Of a stretch of DNA of 64,000 nucleotides, positions 8,764 to 21,567 are shown in pieces; the first letter of the stretch is position 1; each line of letters begins with the position of its first letter. The stretch lies in contig NZ_QPJL01000001.1 in the NCBI RefSeq assembly GCF_003337565.1, forward strand, positions 434,001-498,000, in the 5' to 3' direction. The position numbers were made by a program, and so were the translations under genes. The stretch is from Paracoccus lutimaris (GTDB taxonomy: Bacteria > Pseudomonadota > Alphaproteobacteria > Rhodobacterales > Rhodobacteraceae). Under the pieces are notes generated by a model. The model saw only the letters and a list, made by a program, of their open reading frames with translations, was not told where the DNA came from and searched no databases.

Positions 8764-9999
8764 TCAATGGCCGCCCGAGAACACCAGCGTGCGGAAGGGC
8801 ATCAGGGCCACCTGAATGCGCATCAGCATGGCATGGACCAGACCCAGCGCATCGACGCCATGCAGCGCAAGGCCGCGACCGAAGGAGGTGTTCGGATCGG
8901 CGATCTCGTCATGGTGGTTCGAATACAGGTTCGCCATGCACTGGCTGCCCGGCACGATGTCCTTGAACCCGCCGGGGTAAAGCGGCTCCATATAGACCAG
9001 CACCGTGCCGTCGCGGCGCATATCGCTGATCTCGAGCAGCCGTTCGCCGCCGCCGAACTGGCCCGAGGCGATGTAATCCTGCTTGTCGCTGACCACGACC
9101 GGGATCACCTGCCAGGGCGTGGTATTGCACGAGATCTCGCCGATCATGCCCTTCTTGATGACCGGCGACGCGATCTGGCCGAAACCGGCCTGGATCGAGG
9201 CGCGGCCCGCCTCTTGCGGGATCAGCACCCCGGCCGAGCGCAGGACAGAGCTGACGACATCGCCGGGGCGCAGGGTGAACTGCTCGACCCGGCCATCGAC
9301 GCCGGCGCGGATCGTGGCCTTTTCGATCTCGATTTCGGCCTGGTGCAGCGCGGCCTCGGCGGTGGCCTTCTGCGCCGGCAAAAGCGTGTCAAGCCGCTGC
9401 TGGGCGGAATCGCGCGCGGATTCGGCAGCGTCCAGCGAGCCAATGGCGGCGGCTTCGCTGACCTCAAGGGTTTCCAGATCACGCCGCGCGACGGCGCTGG
9501 AACCGCTTTTGACCAGATCGCGCTTGGTTTTCAGGTCATCCCGAACCTGGCGCAACGTGGCCTGCGCCTCGGAAACCTTGCCACTCGCGGCAGCTACGTC
9601 GGTCGCGGCCACGACCATCGCGGCCTCGGCCTCGGCGATCCGGCGGCGCTGGGTCTCGACGGCGGCTTCCTGACGCGTGGTTTCAAGGCGGAACAACGGA
9701 TCGCCCGCTTTGACGTCGTCGCTGACCTGCAGATAGACCTCTTCCACGCGGCCATTGGCATCGGCAATGATCGGGATGGTGCGGAAATGCACCGCCACGG
9801 CGGTCGTGGACGGGTGATAGAAGAAGACCACGGTGATCAGCGCGATGGTCAGGATGAAGCAGCCGGTAATGCCGTAGCGCAGCTCATACCAGACCGAGAA
9901 GAAGGTGATTTCCTTGCCGAAACGCTTTCCCTGCGCATAGCGGCGGAAGAGGTAATCGGGCAGAATCGTGACCAGCGAGCAAAGGATGACTTCAAGCAT
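8764..9999 (-). CDS. HlyD/EmrA-like membrane-fusion protein (YiaV/YibH type)
   Basis: Inner-membrane protein of 411 residues. It begins with a basic amphipathic stretch, then a membrane segment (about 45-67), a lipoyl/barrel-sandwich region ('ADANGRVEEVYLQVSDDVKAG'), a long coiled coil (about 115-215) and a second barrel half. That is the periplasmic adaptor layout. It is preceded by a small membrane-protein gene with a 3-base gap, the same pairing as E. coli yiaW-yiaV. No ABC or MFS pump or outer-membrane channel is next to it, so the substrate is unknown. It is not an obvious partner for the nearby RTX protein, because the gene couple is of the non-T1SS type. Confidence 0.75.
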   Translation of the reverse strand: MLEVILCSLVTILPDYLFRRYAQGKRFGKEITFFSVWYELRYGITGCFILTIALITVVFFYHPSTTAVAVHFRTIPIIADANGRVEEVYLQVSDDVKAGDPLFRLETTRQEAAVETQRRRIAEAEAAMVVAATDVAAASGKVSEAQATLRQVRDDLKTKRDLVKSGSSAVARRDLETLEVSEAAAIGSLDAAESARDSAQQRLDTLLPAQKATAEAALHQAEIEIEKATIRAGVDGRVEQFTLRPGDVVSSVLRSAGVLIPQEAGRASIQAGFGQIASPVIKKGMIGEISCNTTPWQVIPVVVSDKQDYIASGQFGGGERLLEISDMRRDGTVLVYMEPLYPGGFKDIVPGSQCMANLYSNHHDEIADPNTSFGRGLALHGVDALGLVHAMLMRIQVALMPFRTLVFSGGH

Positions 10000-10002
10000 G
10001 GT

Positions 10003-10458
10003 TCAGTGCCCCTTTGCGGTGGTCGTGTCGCCGGCCGTGGGCGCGGGTGTCTGGCTGTCCTGCGGCGCCTCGACCGCCGGATCAAGCGGACCGGCAGCGG
10101 AAACCGGCTGGCGGCCCCCTCCGACCAGACGTTCCAGCGTGTCCGAAATGCGGCGCAAGGGCGTCGCCAGATCGGGCAAGTCGATGAAGGCAAGGATCAG
10201 CGCCGCGCCCCACAGCACATTGTTATGCGTGAACAGCGCCAGCAGGCACAGGATCGCCACCACCTCGAATTGCAGCTTCTGGCCCTTATGCGCGACGCGC
10301 TCGGGCAGGCTGTGCAGCCACAGGAAGGCGATGCCCAGCAAAAACACCACCACGATCAGGAACAGGCCGATCCCGACCAGAAGGCCATCGGTCTGCCCCG
10401 GCGCGGTGATGAATGGCGGCAGGTGATGCGTCGCCAGAGGGTTTATTTGATCAGTCAT
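10003..10458 (-). CDS. Small two-helix membrane protein paired with the HlyD-like gene (DUF3302/YiaW-like)
   Basis: A 151-residue protein. One hydrophobic segment spans about residues 25-50 ('LLVGIGLFLIVVVFLLGIAF') and a second about 65-90, followed by a Pro/Thr/Ala-rich cytoplasmic tail. Translation of the HlyD-like gene starts 3 bases after this stop, so the two are one transcriptional unit. The family guess comes from size, topology and the partner gene; sequence similarity to DUF3302 is weak by eye. Specific role unknown. Confidence 0.6.
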   Translation of the reverse strand: MTDQINPLATHHLPPFITAPGQTDGLLVGIGLFLIVVVFLLGIAFLWLHSLPERVAHKGQKLQFEVVAILCLLALFTHNNVLWGAALILAFIDLPDLATPLRRISDTLERLVGGGRQPVSAAGPLDPAVEAPQDSQTPAPTAGDTTTAKGH

Positions 10459-10637
10459 GGAAGGGCAGCCCTTTCGAACCGGCTGGAAAATCGGGAAAAC
10501 TGGTTGTGCAGATCGCTCTGCGTAGCAGACCGCCCAAGGGCGATGTGCCGAGATCAGTGCAGGATCACGGCGCCGTCAAGCGGGGAAATCCGCTTCGCGG
10601 CGGGCGCCGCGCAACGATCCGCGCAGCGCCCTTCAGG

Positions 10638-13970
<3,333 letters not shown>

Positions 13971-14168
13971 GGCGGGTCCCTCGGGCTGGCGGCGGATAAA
14001 TCGTCCGGGGTTATAGCCGCGACGGGCCAAGGCGCAAGGGCAAGCGAAGGGAGGGCGGGAAAAATCGCTCCGTCCTCACGACAGCCGTGCCGGGGACCGG
14101 CCAGATCGGAAAAGTCCAGATGACGCGCCCCACCCCGACGGTATGACACGCACAGGCCCAAAGACCCT

Positions 14169-14189
14169 TTCTTCTTCACTCAAATATCC
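14169..14189 (-). repeat. Gene-end element copy A (after zapA)
   Basis: Minus strand reads GGATATTTG-AG-TGAAGAAGAA. It begins 21 bases after the zapA stop, in zapA orientation, and a short CGCC-AG-CGGCG inverted repeat lies just before it. It is one of four copies in the window (also 18553, 28719 and 60930). Confidence 0.75.
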
Positions 14190-14210
14190 AAAGAACCGCG
14201 CCGCTGGCGA

Positions 14211-14573
14211 TCACTCGGCCAGTTGATCCTCGGCCTTCTGCGCCAAGGCTTCGGCCCGCGCCGCCAGTTCGGCCATGGCCTCGGACAGGCTTGCGGGCAC
14301 CACCGGCACCTCGACCCGCTGCGGATTGGCCTTCAGCCGCGCCAGTTCCCGCTCGGCCGAGATGGCGCGATCCTCCAGGGCCGAGGTGCGGTCCGCCAGC
14401 ATCAGCCCCGCCAGCAGCAAAAGCCGCGGCTCGGGGATGCGGCCGGCCTGACCCAGAATGGCCTGCGCCTCGGTGTCCAGAAGGCCGGCGGCGCGTTTCA
14501 GATGCCGCTCCTCGCCCTCCTGGCAGCTCAGCGTATAGGATTTGTGTCCGATGGAAAAATCGACTTCTGCCAT
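14211..14573 (-). CDS. zapA: ZapA, FtsZ-ring-associated cell division protein
   Basis: Small cytoplasmic protein of 120 residues that cross-links FtsZ filaments at mid-cell. The N-terminal 'VDFSIGHKSYTLSCQEGEE' matches the ZapA globular head, and residues about 60-115 are predicted to form the dimerising coiled coil. It starts 2 bases after the stop of a coiled-coil gene, forming an operon. The downstream side (toward carB) carries the gene-end element at 14169. Confidence 0.9.
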   Translation of the reverse strand: MAEVDFSIGHKSYTLSCQEGEERHLKRAAGLLDTEAQAILGQAGRIPEPRLLLLAGLMLADRTSALEDRAISAERELARLKANPQRVEVPVVPASLSEAMAELAARAEALAQKAEDQLAE

Positions 14574-14575
14574 GA

Positions 14576-15247
14576 TCAGCCCCTCTCCTCAGCCGGCCCG
14601 GAGGCGTCCCCGGCATCCGCGGATGCCGCATCATGGGATGCCCCGGCGAATTCGGTGACCTGCTCGGGCATCGGCATTTCCAGCACCGGCGCCACCGCAG
14701 GCGCGACAGCGGGCGCAGCCGCAGCGGCCCGCACGGGCGCGCGCGGCGCTTCGGCGGTTTCGGGTGCGGGCGTGTCGATCATGCGGTCGAGTACCGCCAG
14801 CAGATCGCCCATCTGCGCCGTCTCGGCCGCGCGCACGGCGCGCAGCGATTCGATTTCCGCCTCAAGCGCAAGGCGCGCCTCGTCGGCGGGCGCACCCGAG
14901 GCCGCGATCAGGGCGCGGTTCGCCTCGGCCAGAACCTCATTGGCGGCGGCAAGGCGCGCGGCCTCAAGCCCGGCGCCGGAAAGCCGTTCATGGGCCTCGG
15001 TCAGCCGGGTCTCGCAATTGGCCAGCAGCGCCGCCTGACGCTCATGCAGCAGCACCAGCTCGCCCGAGAGGCGCCGGTTCTCGCCCTGGGCGGCATGCAG
15101 CCGGGCCTCGATCTCGGCCAGCCCGCCCCCGGCGGCAACCGGGGCCGGCGCAATCGCGCGCGCGCCGGTGGCGCGGTCGATGAAGTGGTCGATGCGGTCC
15201 AGCGCCGCGATCAGCCGCTTTTCGCTGGCAGTCAGGTCGTCTCTCAT
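14576..15247 (-). CDS. Coiled-coil protein upstream of zapA (ZauP-like)
   Basis: A 223-residue protein. The N-terminus 'DDLTASEKRLIAALDRIDHF' is helical, residues about 50-150 form a long Ala/Leu/Glu-rich coiled coil, and the tail is Ala/Pro-rich and low-complexity. It immediately precedes zapA. In Caulobacter a coiled-coil protein (ZauP) encoded with zapA binds ZapA and focuses the Z-ring; the same architecture and position support that role here, although the sequences are not alignable by eye. The start at 15247 is preceded by AGGATCC-rich sequence. Alternative: an unrelated scaffold protein. Confidence 0.65.
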   Translation of the reverse strand: MRDDLTASEKRLIAALDRIDHFIDRATGARAIAPAPVAAGGGLAEIEARLHAAQGENRRLSGELVLLHERQAALLANCETRLTEAHERLSGAGLEAARLAAANEVLAEANRALIAASGAPADEARLALEAEIESLRAVRAAETAQMGDLLAVLDRMIDTPAPETAEAPRAPVRAAAAAPAVAPAVAPVLEMPMPEQVTEFAGASHDAASADAGDASGPAEERG

Positions 15248-15372
15248 CGGCCAGGATCCTTTCGGGTCGCTTGTCCTTGCGCATGCTCTTGCGCGTCGTT
15301 CAGACACTTTTTGGCATTGCAGGGACAATATGACAAGAACGGGCGGAATGTCCCGCCCGTTCAAGGCGCAGA

Positions 15373-17103
<1,731 letters not shown>

Positions 17104-17293
17104 AGGCGCTCCTTTCCTGGTTGTTCGTCTCCATCACGGTACGGCGTGACGCCGCGGAAAGACGCGACCATATATCACCGACCCGTGAATTCCCACCCCT
17201 ACCCCGGATTTTCGGCCCGCGGCTTTTCACCCCCGCGCCCGCGTCCTATAAGGCGCAAGGCCCGCAAGGGGCCGGCATGAGGAGAGACGCCAG

Positions 17294-17881
17294 ATGCGCC
17301 GCGCAACCATCACCCGCAAGACCGCCGAGACCCAGATCGAGGTCACGCTGAACCTTGACGGGACCGGGGTTTATGACAACCAGACCGGCGTCGGGTTCTT
17401 CGACCACATGCTGGACCAGCTGTCGCGGCATTCGCTGATCGACATGACCATCCGCGCCACGGGCGATCTGCATATCGACGACCACCACACGGTCGAGGAT
17501 ACCGGCATCGCCATCGGTCAGGCGCTGACCGCCGCGCTTGGCGACAAGAAGGGCATCCGCCGCTATGGCAGCTTTCACCTTGCCATGGACGACGCGCTGA
17601 TCCGCGCCGCGCTGGACCTGTCGGCGCGGCCCTATCTGGTCTGGAATGTCGATTTCCCGACGCAGAAGATCGGCACCTTCGACGTGGAACTGGTGCGCGA
17701 GTTTTTTCAGGCGCTGGCGACCCATGGCGGCATCACGCTGCATGTGGACCGCATCCACGGGCTGAATTCGCATCACATCGCCGAAGCCGCCTTCAAGGCC
17801 GTGGCCCGCGCGCTGCGCGAGGCGGTCGAGCCCGATCCGCGCATGGCGGGCGTGCTGCCCTCGACCAAGGGGGCACTTTGA
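17294..17881 (+). CDS. hisB: HisB, imidazoleglycerol-phosphate dehydratase
   Basis: Dehydrates imidazole-glycerol phosphate to imidazole-acetol phosphate (sixth step of histidine synthesis) using two Mn2+. The 195-residue monofunctional form, without the phosphatase domain of enterobacteria, has both duplicated metal motifs: '[14 protein letters not shown]' (about 62-75) and '[17 protein letters not shown]' (about 157-173). RBS GAGGAGAG precedes the ATG. The stop overlaps the hisH start (TGATG). It opens the plus-strand his run. Confidence 0.97.
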   Translation: MRRATITRKTAETQIEVTLNLDGTGVYDNQTGVGFFDHMLDQLSRHSLIDMTIRATGDLHIDDHHTVEDTGIAIGQALTAALGDKKGIRRYGSFHLAMDDALIRAALDLSARPYLVWNVDFPTQKIGTFDVELVREFFQALATHGGITLHVDRIHGLNSHHIAEAAFKAVARALREAVEPDPRMAGVLPSTKGAL

Positions 17882-18510
17882 TGCGGGTGGCGCTGGTCGA
17901 TTACGACAGCGGCAACCTGCATTCGGCGGAAAAGGCCTTCGCGCTGATGGGCCGCGAGACCGGGGCCGAGGTGATCGTCACCTCGGATCCCGAAACGGTG
18001 CGCGCGGCCGACCGGATCGTCCTGCCCGGAGACGGCGCATTCCCGGCCTGCCGGGCGGCGCTGGACGCGGTGCCCGGAATGGTCGAGGTGCTGCGCGAGG
18101 CGGTTCTGGACCGGGGCGTGCCCTTCATGGGCATCTGCGTCGGCATGCAGATGCTGGCTGATCTGGGCCATGAATATCGCGAAACCGAAGGCCTGGGCTG
18201 GATCGGCGGCGAGATCGACGCCATCCGCGCGCCGGATCTGAAGGTGCCGCATATGGGCTGGAACGACCTCGCGGTCCTGAACCCGCATCCGGTGCTGGAG
18301 GGGATCGCCTCGGGCGATCACGCCTATTTCGTCCATAGCTGGCAGTTTCGCGTCACGGACCCCGCGCATCTCTTGGCCAGTGCCGATTACGGCGGGCCGG
18401 TGACGGCGGTGGTGGGGCGCGACAATATCGTCGGGACCCAGTTCCATCCCGAGAAATCGCAGGATGTGGGCTTGCGCATCATCGCGAACTTTCTGCGCTG
18501 GAAGCCCTGA
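17881..18510 (+). CDS. hisH: HisH, imidazole glycerol phosphate synthase glutaminase subunit
   Basis: Class I glutamine amidotransferase that hydrolyses glutamine and channels ammonia to HisF. In 209 residues the catalytic triad is visible: Cys86 in GICVGMQ, with His189 and Glu191 in GTQFHPEKSQ. The ATG overlaps the hisB stop by one base. Its partner gene hisF is 1.4 kb downstream, separated by an antisense DUF2147 gene and hisA. A GC hairpin and gene-end element follow the stop. Confidence 0.97.
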   Translation: MRVALVDYDSGNLHSAEKAFALMGRETGAEVIVTSDPETVRAADRIVLPGDGAFPACRAALDAVPGMVEVLREAVLDRGVPFMGICVGMQMLADLGHEYRETEGLGWIGGEIDAIRAPDLKVPHMGWNDLAVLNPHPVLEGIASGDHAYFVHSWQFRVTDPAHLLASADYGGPVTAVVGRDNIVGTQFHPEKSQDVGLRIIANFLRWKP

Positions 18511-18523
18511 AGGCGCGGTCGGA

Positions 18524-18573
18524 CCGGGGGATTTCCGCCCCCGGACCCCCGAGGATACTTGCGTGAAGAAGAA
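18524..18573 (+). repeat. Hairpin plus gene-end element copy B (after hisH)
   Basis: CCGGGGG (18524-18530) and CCCCCGG (18538-18544) form a 7-bp stem. After GACCCCCGA comes GGATACTTG-CG-TGAAGAAGAA (18553-18573). It has the same orientation as hisH and lies about 14-63 bases past its stop. No poly-T tract is present. Confidence 0.75.
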
Positions 18574-18581
18574 GCCGGGAC

Positions 18582-18968
18582 TTATTTCACGCGGGTCCAG
18601 GTCTGGGTCTTGCAGAAGACAGTGACGCAGCCCGAGACGCTGAGCGTCTTGCCGTCGAGCTGCATCTTGGACTTGTAGGTCTTGTCGGCGCCCGGATCCC
18701 AGATCGTGCCGCCCGAGAACTTGCCATTGCCGTCCTCACTCATGTTGGCGACGATGTTCTTGCCGGTGTTCGGGCTGCTGATTTCCTTGCCGGCCTTGTC
18801 AAAGCTGCGGATCAGCTTGCCGCAGAACTTGCCGCCGCAATCATAGAATTCCACGAAGCCGACATTGCCGTCGTCATTCGCCTGGGTCTGGAAGATGCCG
18901 GAAATACCGTCGGCATGGGATGCCGTGGCAGTCAGCGCCAGAATGGCGGCAAGCGTCAGTTTTTTCAT
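18582..18968 (-). CDS. DUF2147 family exported protein
   Basis: A 128-residue secreted protein. Signal peptide about 1-19 (MKKLTLAAILALTATASHA), then a small beta-rich domain with the DUF2147 pattern 'DGNVGFVEFYDCGGKFCGKL', 'GGTIWDPGADKTYKSKM', and a C-terminal Cys pair in 'VSGCVTVFCKTQTW'. The family has no established biochemical role. The start 18968 is the only one that yields the signal peptide. It lies antisense inside the his cluster, between hisH and hisA, with convergent and divergent neighbours, so it is likely transcribed independently. Confidence 0.85.
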   Translation of the reverse strand: MKKLTLAAILALTATASHADGISGIFQTQANDDGNVGFVEFYDCGGKFCGKLIRSFDKAGKEISSPNTGKNIVANMSEDGNGKFSGGTIWDPGADKTYKSKMQLDGKTLSVSGCVTVFCKTQTWTRVK

Positions 18969-19148
18969 GGTGATTCCCCCTCCCCGGGGATTGTGTGATC
19001 CGGGGCAGAATGGGGGCGGCGATTTCCCGCGATCAAGTCTGACGTGGGGGCATATTGTGGGGCATTGCGGGGGATTGCCGGGCCGGCCGGGGGTTTCGGA
19101 TCGCGGCGGGCTGTGGCAAAGGGGGCGCAAGCTCAAGGGAGAGACGCG

Positions 19149-19865
19149 ATGATCCTTTACCCCGCCATCGACCTCAAGGACGGCAATTGCGTGCGGCTGC
19201 TGCGCGGCGACATGGAGGCAGCGACCGTCTTCGGCAGCGATCCGGCAGCGCAGGCACGTGCCTTTCAGGATGCGGGCGCCGAATGGCTGCATCTGGTCGA
19301 TCTGAACGGCGCCTTCGCCGGCAAGCCGGTGAACGCGGCCGCCGTCGAGGCGATCCTGGCCACCATTACCGTGCCCGCGCAGCTGGGCGGCGGCATCCGC
19401 GACATGGCCACCATCGAAACCTGGCTGGAGCGCGGGCTGTCGCGGGTCATTCTGGGCACCGTCGCGGTCGAGAACCCGGCCTTGGTGCGCGAGGCAGCGA
19501 TGGCCTTTCCCGGCAAGATCGCCGTGGGGATCGACGCCCGCAATGGCCGCGTCGCGACGCGCGGCTGGGCCGAAGAGACCAATATCATGGTCACCGATCT
19601 GGCGCGGCAGTTTCAGGACGCGGGCGTCGCCGCGATCATCTATACCGATATCGAACGCGACGGCGCCATGCAGGGGCCGAATGTCGGCGCGACCGAGGCT
19701 TTGGCGCGGGCGGTGAACATTCCGGTCATCGCCTCGGGCGGGGTCAGTTCGATGACCGATCTGGAGGCCCTGCGCGACACCGGCGTCATTGCCGGGGCGA
19801 TCTCGGGCCGGGCGCTTTACGATGGCGCGCTGGACCTGCGCACGGCGCTGAAGGCGCTGGCCTGA
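19149..19865 (+). CDS. hisA: HisA, ProFAR isomerase
   Basis: Isomerises ProFAR to PRFAR (fourth enzymatic step of histidine synthesis). The 238-residue (beta/alpha)8 barrel has the general acid-base residues Asp8 (YPAIDLKDG) and an Asp near 127 in '[15 protein letters not shown]', plus phosphate-binding loops 'LGGGIRD' and 'IASGGVSS'. The start is at 19149 after GGGAGAGACGCG; the open frame extends further upstream without homology. It is followed by hisF 27 bases later. Confidence 0.97.
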   Translation: MILYPAIDLKDGNCVRLLRGDMEAATVFGSDPAAQARAFQDAGAEWLHLVDLNGAFAGKPVNAAAVEAILATITVPAQLGGGIRDMATIETWLERGLSRVILGTVAVENPALVREAAMAFPGKIAVGIDARNGRVATRGWAEETNIMVTDLARQFQDAGVAAIIYTDIERDGAMQGPNVGATEALARAVNIPVIASGGVSSMTDLEALRDTGVIAGAISGRALYDGALDLRTALKALA

Positions 19866-19892
19866 CGGCGCGCGGCAAGGTAGAACGGCAGC

Positions 19893-20654
19893 ATGCTGAA
19901 AACCCGTGTCATTCCCTGTCTGGATGTCGCCGATGGCCGCGTGGTCAAGGGCGTGAACTTTGTCGATCTGGTGGACGCAGGCGACCCGGTCGAGGCCGCA
20001 CGCGCCTATGACGCCGCCGGTGCCGACGAGATCTGCTTTCTGGACATCCATGCCACGCATGAAAACCGCAGCACCATGTTCGATCTGGTCACCCGCACTG
20101 CCGAGGCCTGCTTCGTGCCGCTGACCGTCGGCGGCGGCGTACGCAGCCATCACGACGTGCGTGCGCTGCTGCTGGCGGGCGCGGACAAGGTCAGCTTCAA
20201 CTCGGCCGCCGTGGCGAACCCGGATGTGATCGCCGAGGCAGCCGACCGGTTCGGCAGCCAGTGCATCGTCTGCGCCATCGACGCCAAGACCGTGGCGCCG
20301 GGCAAATGGGAAATCTTTACCCATGGCGGCAGAAAGCCCACCGGCATCGACGCGGTCGAATTCGCGCGCCTTGTCGCCGCCAAGGGCGCGGGCGAGATCC
20401 TGCTGACCAGCATGGACCGGGACGGAACCAAATCGGGCTTCAACCTGCCTTTGACCCGCGCGGTCGCGGATGCGGTCAACATTCCGGTCATCGCCTCGGG
20501 CGGGGTGGGCGCGCTGGAACATCTGGCCGAAGGCGTGCTGGAGGGCCATGCCTCGGCGGTGCTGGCCGCCTCGATCTTTCACTTCGGCACGTTCTCGGTG
20601 CGCGAGGCCAAGGAACACATGGCCGCAGCAGGCATCCCGGTGAGGCTGACATGA
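19893..20654 (+). CDS. hisF: HisF, imidazole glycerol phosphate synthase cyclase subunit
   Basis: Uses HisH-derived ammonia to convert PRFAR to imidazole-glycerol phosphate and AICAR. The 253-residue barrel has the catalytic Asp11 (RVIPCLD) and the second Asp in 'VCAIDAKT' (about 130), plus 'VGGGVRS' and '[11 protein letters not shown]' phosphate loops. It overlaps hisE by four bases (ATGA), which suggests coupling. Confidence 0.98.
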   Translation: MLKTRVIPCLDVADGRVVKGVNFVDLVDAGDPVEAARAYDAAGADEICFLDIHATHENRSTMFDLVTRTAEACFVPLTVGGGVRSHHDVRALLLAGADKVSFNSAAVANPDVIAEAADRFGSQCIVCAIDAKTVAPGKWEIFTHGGRKPTGIDAVEFARLVAAKGAGEILLTSMDRDGTKSGFNLPLTRAVADAVNIPVIASGGVGALEHLAEGVLEGHASAVLAASIFHFGTFSVREAKEHMAAAGIPVRLT

Positions 20655-20962
20655 GCGCATTGGAACGGCTGGCCGCGACCATCGCCGAACGCAAGGGCGC
20701 GGACCCGGACACAAGCTGGACCGCGAAGCTGCTGTCCAAAGGCCCGGAGAAATGCGCCGAGAAATTCGGCGAGGAAGCCGTCGAGGCGATCATCGAGGCG
20801 GTCAAGGGCGACCGCGACAAGTTGGTCAGCGAGGCGGCGGATGCGCTTTACCACCTGCTGGTGATGCTGGCCGCGCGCGACCTGACGCTGGCCGATGTCG
20901 AGGCAGAGCTGGACCGGCGCGAAGGCCGCTCGGGGATCGCGGAAAAGGCCGCGCGAGGGTAA
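20651..20962 (+). CDS. hisE: HisE, phosphoribosyl-ATP pyrophosphatase
   Basis: Hydrolyses phosphoribosyl-ATP to phosphoribosyl-AMP (second step of the pathway). The 103-residue all-helical MazG-like protein carries the metal-binding pattern [10 protein letters not shown] and '[13 protein letters not shown]'. It is a stand-alone enzyme (hisI is separate and not in the window). The TAA stop is directly followed by an IS3-family remnant on the other strand, so an insertion/deletion event ended within a few bases of this gene without visibly truncating it. Confidence 0.96.
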   Translation: MSALERLAATIAERKGADPDTSWTAKLLSKGPEKCAEKFGEEAVEAIIEAVKGDRDKLVSEAADALYHLLVMLAARDLTLADVEAELDRREGRSGIAEKAARG

Positions 20963-21090
20963 CTGATCTGGCTCGGACGGACGTCGAAATCCTGCGTCAA
21001 CTCGATCAGCGTCTTCTCGCCCCTGAATACCGCCACAGCCACTTTCGCCTTGAATGCACGGCTGTGGTTCCGGTACCGGCCTCTAGCCAT
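20963..21090 (-). pseudogene. IS3-family transposase OrfA, 5' fragment
   Basis: About 43 codons remain. They read MARGRYRNHSRAFKAKVAVA, then 'FRGEKTLIELTQDFDVRPSQI', which is the helix-turn-helix start of IS3-family OrfA proteins (usually about 90-110 residues, with DVHPNQIT-type sequence at this point). After 'PSQI' the frame runs into hisE antisense sequence. Non-functional by itself. Confidence 0.75.
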
Positions 21091-21156
21091 GGCCTTTTCC
21101 TCGCCTGCAATATCGCGCTGGCGCTGCAAGGAACGTCCACTCATCCCGGCTGTTCA
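20963..21156 (-). mobile_element. Left-end remnant of an IS3-family insertion sequence
   Basis: The minus strand contains the beginning of an OrfA-type transposase (21090 to about 20963). Upstream of it, at 21156, is a sequence starting TGAACAGCCGGG that looks like the terminal inverted repeat of the IS3 family (TGAAC-GCC type). Everything after codon 43 of orfA, including orfB and the right end, is gone; the break lies at the hisE stop codon. The inverted-repeat assignment is tentative because only one end survives. Confidence 0.6.
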
Positions 21157-21236
21157 GATTTTCCCGTTCGCATCTGTCAGGCGTCATCGCATCAGAAGTG
21201 AGTGGCTCGGTTGCGAGTCCTGACCGGACCGTCGGT

Positions 21237-21484
21237 CTAGAACCAATATCGATTCATCTGTTTCAAGAACTCAGGCCTTGTCACCTGACAGCCCGAAGCA
21301 TCACCGATGACTGAATCTATGCCACAGCGCGGACATAGTGCGGTTCTTCCTTCGTCGCACCAGTCTTCGATCTCAGCGGAAAAAACACCGAGCAGCAGTA
21401 GAAGCAGCCGCATTGCAGGCTGGTTTCAAGCTCGGATCGATGATTGGCACAATGTGCATGAGCAGCTTTGACGTCATTCTCCAT
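21237..21484 (-). pseudogene. Frameshifted small cysteine-rich cytoplasmic protein (CGCFYC family)
   Basis: From the ATG at 21484 the minus strand reads 'HCANHRSELETSLQCGCFYC' and continues in that frame only to a wrong ending. After a run of six T (21380-21385 on the plus strand as A) the next frame continues 'SAEIEDWCDEGRTALCPRCG', 'IDSVIGDASG' and ends 'PEFLKQMNRYWF' at a TAG (21237-21239). Joined with one extra base this is a complete protein of about 82 residues. I recognise it as a widespread unnamed family with CGCFYC and CPKCG cysteine pairs, probably zinc-binding. The frameshift is either real decay or a homopolymer sequencing error. Confidence 0.7.
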
Positions 21485-21567
21485 GACCGAACTAGCCTTG
21501 CACTCTTTTGCCTTTGCCAGCGGCATCTATGTCCGCCAAGCACGCGCCCCATCGGCCCGCGCCGCCC

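Noticed and set aside
8764..9999. HlyD-like protein as the type I secretion partner of the RTX protein
   Set aside because: It is convergent, pairs with a small YiaW-like gene instead of an ABC exporter, and has the YiaV/YibH-type N-terminus.
13971..14168. Possible 6S RNA next to zapA
   Set aside because: 6S RNA is often encoded beside zapA, but I could not find its conserved closing stem and bubble here. A structure-based covariance search would decide.
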